From NCBI GenBank assembly GCA_024752435.1, contig CP103025.1, positions 1,178,001-1,242,000 on the forward strand: a stretch of DNA of 64,000 bases, written 5' to 3'. The notes beneath the pieces were generated by a model, which worked only from the letters and a program-made list of their open reading frames with translations, was not told the origin of the DNA and did no database searches. Numbering within the stretch: position 1 is the first letter of the stretch; each line of letters starts with the position of its first letter. Origin of the DNA: Allantophomopsis cytisporea (Eukaryota > Ascomycota > Leotiomycetes > Phacidiales > Phacidiaceae). The position numbers and the translations under genes were made by a program. Below, piece after piece: positions 57,701 to 64,000 of the stretch.

Positions 57701-59143
57701 TTCAATCTCCTGATCAAGAGACTTGGCAACAAGGACAGTGTTTGACGCAACAAAGACAGGGTTGAGATCTGAAATAGGAGAGGCAGTGGCAAGATTACCA
57801 GCAGGCTAGAAGTGTCTGTTAGTGGAATTTCCAAATTCAACTTAGGAAGACACTTACAGTTCCTTGATTTCGGATTTGTCGTCCCGCAAAATACATGAGT
57901 TGCTTGTGAATGGCCTCAAATGGCTGTCCCTTGACTGGACCGTAGTGCTTGACAGCCTCTTTCGAGATGTTCTCCAAATCTGTCAGAATCATGTTGCCTC
58001 CAATCTCGAGCGAGTCTTCATTGAACTTGTATCCCCTGAGCTCTGCAATATCCCCAACGAACACAGAGACTGTGTACTGCATTGCCTTAAATTTGATCTC
58101 AATCTGTGTCTCTGTGCTACCACCAATGATCTTTGCCGATGGGTAAACACTCTTGATCTCCAGCAATTGTTGGAGGGTTGTAGGTCTATACCAGCGCTTC
58201 TTCTTGTTTCCGAATGCTAACGGTCTGAACTCATGCTTCGTCAATGCAGGTGGGAAGATAAGCTCAGTATCTGGCTTGTACTCAATGAACCCAGGCGGGG
58301 TAAACCTCTTGATCGGCTGTCCATCATCCAGGCTCTTGCCGCCTCCACATCCACCGCCACCACCATCCTTATCCATACAGCAGCCTTTGCCTCCATTTGC
58401 CTTAGACATGCCGCATGATTTTGCAGCATTGCTAGAGAAACTTTGAGCTGCATCGAGAATGGGTCGATAACCTGTGCATCGACAGAGGTTTCCATCAAAT
58501 GCTTCCTCTACATCATGCTCACTGGGATTGCTGTTGTTTCTGAGGAGAGCATACATTGACATCACGATACCGGGTGTGCAAAAGCCACATTGGGATCCAT
58601 TGCCGATGGCAATTCTCTCTTGGACAGGATGTGGCTTATCAACATTTCCGATACCCTCAACGGTTATCACATGTTTTCCGTCCACACTTACTAAAGGAGC
58701 AAGACAGGCGTTGACTGAAGCATGGAAGACCTTCTTTGTGGTGGGATTATACTGAGAGACGACGACAGTGCAGGCACCGCAACCTAGAAGATTTAATGTT
58801 AGCAATCAGAAAATGAATTATAGCAAAACTTAGAGTGACAACAAGTGTTGGATATATCTTCCTCCAGGAAAATATCAGGACCACCACATTCTCTCACAGG
58901 TGATAAGATAGCCGTATTTGAAATCCACTTGCCTCCTTCTGCACAACCGAGCTTGGTGCCCGTCAGGCCAATGCCTCTTAAATATTCTAACAATGTAATT
59001 TCGGGGTCAATCTCATCAAGGACTATTTTCGTGCCGTTAAGGTAAAATCGTAGGGTATCATCGTAATTGGTCGTAAGAGTGGAGAGTGAATGAGTGGCGG
59101 TATGCGACACCGCTGGCTCTGGAGACACAGCACTTGGTGCCAT
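54764..59143 (-). CDS. hxA: Xanthine dehydrogenase (purine hydroxylase I)
   Basis: Exons 59143-58933, 58783-57858 and 57805-54764 encode 1392 residues, near A. nidulans HxA (about 1363). The [2Fe-2S] domains show GCAEGGCGACTVVV and QCGFCTPGIVMS with NLCRCTGYRPIL. The FAD domain has IIGGSTETQIEIKF. The molybdopterin domain has GGGFGGKETRS, TAFRGFGGPQG (substrate Arg) and GVGEPPLFMGS (catalytic Glu). Intron 1 (58784-58932) has a GC-AG border and falls inside the first cluster motif. Between the Fe-S and FAD domains is a Gly/Cys-rich linker with Cys194, 205, 206 and 216. The enzyme oxidises hypoxanthine and xanthine to urate. Purine rather than aldehyde oxidase identity is inferred from the Arg and overall match. 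Confidence 0.95.
58784..58932 (-). other. GC-AG intron in xdh
   Basis: Donor GCAAGT after AGGAG, acceptor CTTCTAG, branch TTGCTAACA close to the acceptor. It joins EGG to CGACT of the [2Fe-2S] motif; no GT donor nearby keeps this motif. Confidence 0.85.
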
Positions 59144-59286
59144 GATGATCGAGTGCTCCGTCAGAGCCTTGTCGCTGTAGAAGAAACTTAACGGCTGTGA
59201 AGCTGCTACAGTAACTGACTACAGTATCTGTCACCAAATCTATTCCTAGTTGAACTGATCACTAGCTTTATAGATTTATCAGATGC

Positions 59287-59461
59287 CGATAGATATCGTT
59301 GATTGGCAACCAAACTGATCGCAGCAGAAGTTGCAAATAATAACCTCAACAGATTGTCAAAGGATCAATGATTTTGAAGAAGAGAAAAGAGATGTACAAA
59401 CATCCTGCAGTTGAAGCAGGTCGTAGAGGTAGTGTATATTTTCTTTGGGATAGCCTTATCT
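59287..59461. promoter_or_regulatory. GATA (AreA-type, HGATAR) motifs upstream of xdh
   Basis: CGATAG at 59287-59292 and AGATAA (as TTATCT) at 59456-59461, 144 and 313 bp before the start. In A. nidulans, hxA is controlled by AreA (GATA) and UaY. I did not find a TCGG-N6-CCGA UaY site here. GATA motifs are frequent by chance. Confidence 0.3.
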
Positions 59462-60040
59462 CCACCCTCTCCTACCGACCAAATTCCCGTCAGCTCTTCG
59501 ACGAGGTAACTGGCTGAGAACGCCGCCGGCCGATGTTAAGCACTAGTGGCGGGGTAGTCCCTGAGTGCAGCTCCGCTCCGCTGCATATGGTAGGTAGATT
59601 GCTCTCTATTTCGTTTTGATATGTCCGTCCTTTATGGATTGCGATGATTTACGGCGTACAGACTTCATAGATTTATTTATCAAATAGTAGGTTGGTCTTT
59701 TCATCCCTACGGTAGTCTTACGCATGCACAACATGTCCTTTTATATTTGGTACAATATCATTTTGCCAGGACGAAGTTATTCGATTCTAACACCAAGGGC
59801 GGCACTTCAAAAGATGAATACTTTTTGTCGGGCAACTCCGCCTGATGCCAGAACAGATCACGTGTAGTTAGTGGTTGTCAATAAGAACTGGATGCTTTTC
59901 ATTGGTCCGCCTGCAACCTGAACATGCAAAGCATTACAAGGCCGCATTATCAATGTCGGCACGTGAAAAGTTCGTTACCAATATGGGCTTCTAAGATCTC
60001 AGACTCTCAGGGTGTCACTCCATCCACCGAGTCTCAGAAA

Positions 60041-60049
60041 GGGGGGGGG
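60041..60049. repeat. Nine-base poly-G run
   Basis: Nine G read directly, followed by AGGGG. Confidence 0.85.
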
Positions 60050-60673
60050 AGGGGAATCGGCAATAAATATCAGTCAATTCCTTTAACTCTGAATTGCACA
60101 GATATTCTATGTAGTCTGTTTGGGGGACTGGACCAAGACGAGAGGTGACTCGATCGAAACGAGACTACGGGATACTTGGGCGCAGACACATAGTTTACAA
60201 ATGAAAATTGCTATTCTGAGATGTTACCATTTTCATGTACAGTACTGTGTAATCATGCTTCATCATAGTAAATAAGAATTAGCAATTTTTCTTAATTTTC
60301 AACTTTTTTAAAATAAAATAAAAAAAGAATATGCCTAGTTGCTGTATTTAGTTATTCATATCAAAAAGAAAACAATCTTTTCTTCAACATTCTTCAGTCT
60401 TATATAAACCATGTAGTAAATTGCGACAAAACATGACTTAAAATGGTACGGATTATATGTTCATATAACGAGAAGAAAGAAAAGAAAAAAAGTTGATTGT
60501 TAATTCAGGTGCATATATACATTTATATAATATATTCCATATACTCTCTCAACTATACTAATTGATATTTATTATAGGTCAGACCTAATCCAGGGTTTCC
60601 ACAAGGAAGCATGCTTACCTTTATTTGTCAAAAGCTCGGGGGTTATGCATCTAGAGTTAAATACATTCTAATA

Positions 60674-60702
60674 GCCAATCTGCCAATCTGCCAATCTGCC
60701 AA
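60674..60702. repeat. GCCAATCT tandem repeat
   Basis: Three units plus a partial fourth read directly. Confidence 0.9.
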
Positions 60703-61111
60703 GCTTTCATTCATGTCCCACGCTGTCTACAATCAATATGAGACTTCACTCCGTAGGTAGCGAGGCTTACGACGTCATGATCGTTATCGATATCAAATTC
60801 ATAGTGTTACTGCGTAGATCCCAAGAAAGCTTTGATACTTTGACCAGGAATGTCGAGGCTGAACTTGAAGCTCAGAATCATGTTAACTGGCAACGAGCTC
60901 ACATTCCGCTGTGAGAATTTACAAGTAGTAGTGCGAATCAAATTCATTGTAATTACCATATCCATAATGGGTATCATCGAAGTCTACTAATGAGACAGGA
61001 ACGCCTGAAATGAACGAGAAAAAAGAAAACACACGCCAAATAGCATGCAAGAAGGACTCTACCACAACGCCAATTCAGTCATCAATCTTTATCCACGTTC
61101 CATGTTCACGT

Positions 61112-62578
61112 TCAGACAATAGCTTTGATCTCCACATCAGCCCGTGCTTCGGCAGCGGCCTCAGCCTCGGCTTTCTTCTCGCCATTCGCATTCTCATCTT
61201 CGTTTATCGCATCGCCGGATTCGCCCCAGGCTGAGTTACTACGGCTCAATTTCCCCGGAACCGTACCCTCACGCGGACTAGCAAGAGGACTTCCTAGACC
61301 ACCAATGCTGCCGCTCATGCTATCATTGCGTCCGTGGCCGACACGTCCACTCTTGACGCTGCTTCCATCACTTACAATGTTCTGCTTTCCGGCGTAATAG
61401 CTGTTGCGGTCACTAGGTAAAGCCGGGGCCACACCGGTGGCGGAGTAAATGCTGGCTCTTTCAGCTGCACCGCCTGGCCCACGGACTTGGTGGAGATTGG
61501 ATGGAGTTGAGCCGCTTGGGTTATCGACATTTGAACTCAGAACACTCAATGGCAAACTCTCACGACTACCGCCAAAGAGAGATGATGGAGCCATCGCTCG
61601 GACAGACGCATCGGTGTCCATGGATCTTCTTCTTCTACGCTTGGACGAGGAGGCAAGAGTAAGAATGGAGGCATTATCCGTCAGCAAGTTGTTGGCTGTT
61701 GCAGTATTGTATGTAGCAGGGTGGCCTCCACTCCCCTGAGGTGCCAAGTGGCCCGGGATTGCAGTGGGAGGAGAAGATGGAAACTGATGCGAGAATTGAA
61801 TAGTTGGGCCATTTGGATTGCTTGTATTTCCATTGTTCGACGTTGGAGTAGCACCGTTGGTGGTTTGGCCTGGAGCAGCAGAATGGATGGTGGTAAGAGT
61901 AGTAGTAAGAGATCGGACTGATGGAGCTGGGGATGAGAAGGTACTGTCTGCTCCCTTCGTAGAACTCAATCCTCCACCTACAGTGCCTGTTGTCCCATTA
62001 CCTGACGAAGCTCCGTGAGACTGAGCAGCATCAGAATGTGCCGCGTCCATCTCGGTGTTTACTGTTGGGGCCGCTGACTTGTGCGCATTAGCAGCTTGGG
62101 CATCGTCCAAGGATGATGTATATGAATGGCGGCTCTGGCTAGCAGATGCGGTGCTCATGGTACGTCCAGTCGGGACAGTCGAGTAAGATCGAGTTTGAGG
62201 AGCGGTTGAGTCGCCATCGATGACGCCGGATTCAGGGTATGGATTGTTCTTCGCAGCACCACCCTTCTTCGTATGTGCCTTGAGATGTTGTGCATTGCGC
62301 TTACCACCGTTCGCATGTGTTGTCTCTGTCGATGAGGAACTTTTGAAGTTTGTGAGCTTCTTAACCCACGAGGAAAATGGTCGACGTCGTCCACCCGACC
62401 GGTCTGGCATGGTGTTAGTGTTGGCGTTAAAGAGCGCAGGGGTTTGAATGTAATGAGTGGATGAAGATGCCGGCTTGGCTAGGAGTGAAAGTGACACCAA
62501 AGTAGATACAAGACAAGAGGGTAATGTGAGAATTGGGGACGTCTTACCATGCGACGGTGCTGCCTCGATTGTGGCCAT
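61112..62578 (-). CDS. Long disordered Ser/Thr/Gly-rich protein, unknown function
   Basis: Exons 62578-62548 and 62478-61112 (69 nt intron, phase 1) encode 465 residues beginning MATIEAAPSHAKPASSSTHY. A basic patch near the N-terminus (GGRRRPFSSWVKKLTNFKSS) may be the only ordered element; I believe it recurs in ascomycete unknowns. The rest is Ser/Thr/Pro/Gly/Asn-rich with a basic cluster SSSKRRRRRSMDTDASVRAM and an acidic, Ala/Glu-rich C-terminus (EKKAEAEAAAEARADVEIKA). No membrane segment in the spliced form; the intron, if retained, adds a hydrophobic stretch (LPSCLVSTLVSLSLL) in frame. No function is assigned. Confidence 0.72.
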   Translation of the reverse strand: MATIEAAPSHGKTSPILTLPSCLVSTLVSLSLLAKPASSSTHYIQTPALFNANTNTMPDRSGGRRRPFSSWVKKLTNFKSSSSTETTHANGGKRNAQHLKAHTKKGGAAKNNPYPESGVIDGDSTAPQTRSYSTVPTGRTMSTASASQSRHSYTSSLDDAQAANAHKSAAPTVNTEMDAAHSDAAQSHGASSGNGTTGTVGGGLSSTKGADSTFSSPAPSVRSLTTTLTTIHSAAPGQTTNGATPTSNNGNTSNPNGPTIQFSHQFPSSPPTAIPGHLAPQGSGGHPATYNTATANNLLTDNASILTLASSSKRRRRRSMDTDASVRAMAPSSLFGGSRESLPLSVLSSNVDNPSGSTPSNLHQVRGPGGAAERASIYSATGVAPALPSDRNSYYAGKQNIVSDGSSVKSGRVGHGRNDSMSGSIGGLGSPLASPREGTVPGKLSRSNSAWGESGDAINEDENANGEKKAEAEAAAEARADVEIKAIV

Positions 62579-63372
62579 GATGTTCGTTGATTATACACGA
62601 GTGATTTGCGGCAATCCGAAGGCCAGAAGTAGTCAGGGGGGACTGCTGACCGTTTATTTAATTCAGTTCGTGGAGTGCGTATTGTAATCACCGTCAATTT
62701 CCGTGATGAGGTTGTTATAGGGAATGGCGCAAAATGGTCTTTTCGTTGTGAGAGGCCGTGATGGTTGACATTGGAGATGCTCTAGCCACACTTAGTCCTG
62801 GACGCTGTTGGCGGCGATACCAACCACCACAAAACACTCAATCAACACCAATCCAACACTAGAACAAGGCTCCGTCGATCAACGTGAGCGATGACTAATC
62901 AACCCACATTGATCATCATATCATCCTCCCGTGACTCCACCAAACTCGATATTATGCCTAACAGGTAAGGTTACAGAATTCAGCCTTGAGATTAGGTCAT
63001 CGAGCATCCATTTGAGGTACACTTCAGTACATTTATATCGTAGATACATACATAGGTAAGTAAAGGTCCTCATACTCACTACTTATCACTTTGAGCTACA
63101 TAGTATTTATCGGCGCAGCTGATAACCACTTTTGTGACTTGTTTTCGATCTGCGTACTTGACTCTGCAGCATTATTGATTAAAGATAATTTTCCCGCAAC
63201 ATATTCTTTTGCTGTGCTTGCAGCTTGAAGGACGAGTTAGAACGTTCGGAAACCCACGAAGCTACAAGGTAGCTATGGCTCGATTTGATTCAACGTTTCT
63301 GGAAAGAGCCTTGAAGTTGTGGCCAAAAACATGAATGTCCGAATCTATGCTCACGACCGAAATTAATACTCT
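62579..63372. promoter_or_regulatory. Divergent promoter region of the disordered protein and MLH3
   Basis: 794 bp between divergent starts, without a supported gene. No site recognised. Confidence 0.35.
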
Positions 63373-64000
63373 ATGGCCTCTTCAATCCTGCCTCTGCCTG
63401 CAGCAGTTATCGCTCAGATACGATCGTCAATCACAATTACATCTCTTAACGATGTAGTGCTGGAATTGTTCAAGAACTCTCTTGACGCTTCCGCGCAGAA
63501 GGTGGATATTACGGTTGATTTCGTTCGAGGAGGATGTATGATTGAAGATGATGGTGTTGGTATACCACCAGCAGAATTTGCGGAGGGTGGCGGGCTAGGC
63601 AAGCTCTATCGTAGGTTTTGGGACTGTGTTACAGATATGATTAATTCTAACATTGATTAGATACCTCAAAGTACCAAAGTGCAACCTCTACACATGGTAC
63701 TAATGGTCGATTTATTGCATCACTTGTAGCACTGGCTATCGTCTCGATCACCTCTTGTCACCATAAGTACCACTCACATAACACTATCGACATGTATAAG
63801 TCGGAGGTCATTGCACGGCAGACCCCAAGCACAGAACAATACCGTATGACAATATCCAATCATGGGACTCGTGTCGTGGTAAGAAATTTGTTTGGCAGTA
63901 TGCCTGTTCGGGTGAAGCAACGAGGAATTATGGGCACAACTGTAGGAATATCAAAGCAGTGGGATGTTCTGATCAAGAGCGTGGTTTCCCTGATACTCGC
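63373..64000 (+). CDS. MLH3: DNA mismatch repair MutL homologue, Mlh3-like, cut by window end
   Basis: Exons 63373-63610 and 63661->64000 (50 nt intron, phase 1). The first ~190 residues are visible. The GHKL ATPase motifs are present: VVLELFKNSLDASA (catalytic Glu, Asn), MIEDDGVGIPPAEF (DxGxG) and GKLYHTSKY across the splice, then HGTNGRFIASLVALAIVSIT and GTRVVVRNLFGSMPVRVKQR. The low similarity around ELFKN and the MPVRVKQR pattern fit Mlh3 better than Mlh1 or Pms1. Mlh3 pairs with Mlh1 in mismatch repair and meiotic crossover resolution. The C-terminal endonuclease part lies beyond the window, so the Mlh3 call is not tested by it. Confidence 0.82.

Larger units (their letters stand above)
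59144..61111. other. Intergenic region upstream of xdh
   Basis: 1.97 kb, no supported gene. It holds GATA motifs near the xdh start, nine consecutive G at 60041-60049 and a GCCAATCT tandem repeat at 60674-60702. The 60240-60560 part is strongly AT-rich. Confidence 0.45.

Noticed and set aside
1..64000. Secondary-metabolite cluster, transposon, CRISPR or toxin system
   Set aside because: No backbone synthase, transposase, reverse transcriptase, regularly spaced repeat array or effector-like gene could be recognised; the window is mostly core genes.

Overview
The window reads as nuclear chromosomal DNA of a filamentous ascomycete (Pezizomycotina). Genes carry many 47-100 nt GT-AG introns with CTNA-type branch sites. 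Intergenic DNA is rich in microsatellites. The gene set includes a FacB/Cat8-type acetate regulator and a fungal-type purine hydroxylase. Leotiomycetes is my guess from general resemblance and is not proven. I see no biosynthetic cluster, no intact transposon, no CRISPR array, and no tRNA or rRNA gene I could support. Most genes are conserved housekeeping genes in short divergent or convergent pairs.

Layout. 1-8.2 kb: a JLP2/CCDC25-like gene (cut by the left edge) diverges from mitochondrial ribosomal protein uL3m. Then come COA1, an unknown four-helix membrane protein, the Pol I core factor subunit RRN6 and the kinetochore gene SPC25. 8.2-10.3 kb is AT-rich and empty. 10.3-19.1 kb: CIA30, a DUF676 lipase, a small mitochondrial protein, NUP85 and NHP2. 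19.3-30.6 kb: two neighbouring glycine-rich hydrophilic proteins, YLF2, the divergent mitochondrial pair QCR8/PHB1, REX3 and a SET-domain methyltransferase. 30.6-39 kb: facB behind a 2.5 kb upstream region, then a PGC1-like phospholipase. 40.3-40.9 kb: a ubiquitin-like/AN1 zinc-finger protein, followed by an 8.2 kb gene-poor, repeat-rich interval. 49.1-53.5 kb: PMP3, gamma-tubulin and RPL22. 54.8-59.1 kb: xanthine dehydrogenase. 61.1-64 kb: a disordered Ser-rich protein and MLH3, which is cut by the right edge.

Functional themes. Mitochondrial biogenesis recurs (uL3m, COA1, CIA30, QCR8, PHB1). So do RNA and ribosome functions (RRN6, NHP2, REX3, RPL22, YLF2) and chromosome or spindle functions (SPC25, gamma-tubulin, NUP85, MLH3). 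facB and xdh are regulated catabolic genes.

The strongest unusual signal is in gene architecture rather than gene content. The JLP2-like gene needs a one-nucleotide exon between two complete ~51 nt introns to restore its conserved WFH motif; this could be a stwintron-like composite. YLF2 similarly needs a 10 nt exon between two ~48 nt introns to restore its switch I motif. Two introns use GC-AG borders. All exon borders were derived by reading splice signals and conserved protein motifs; none was tested against transcripts.
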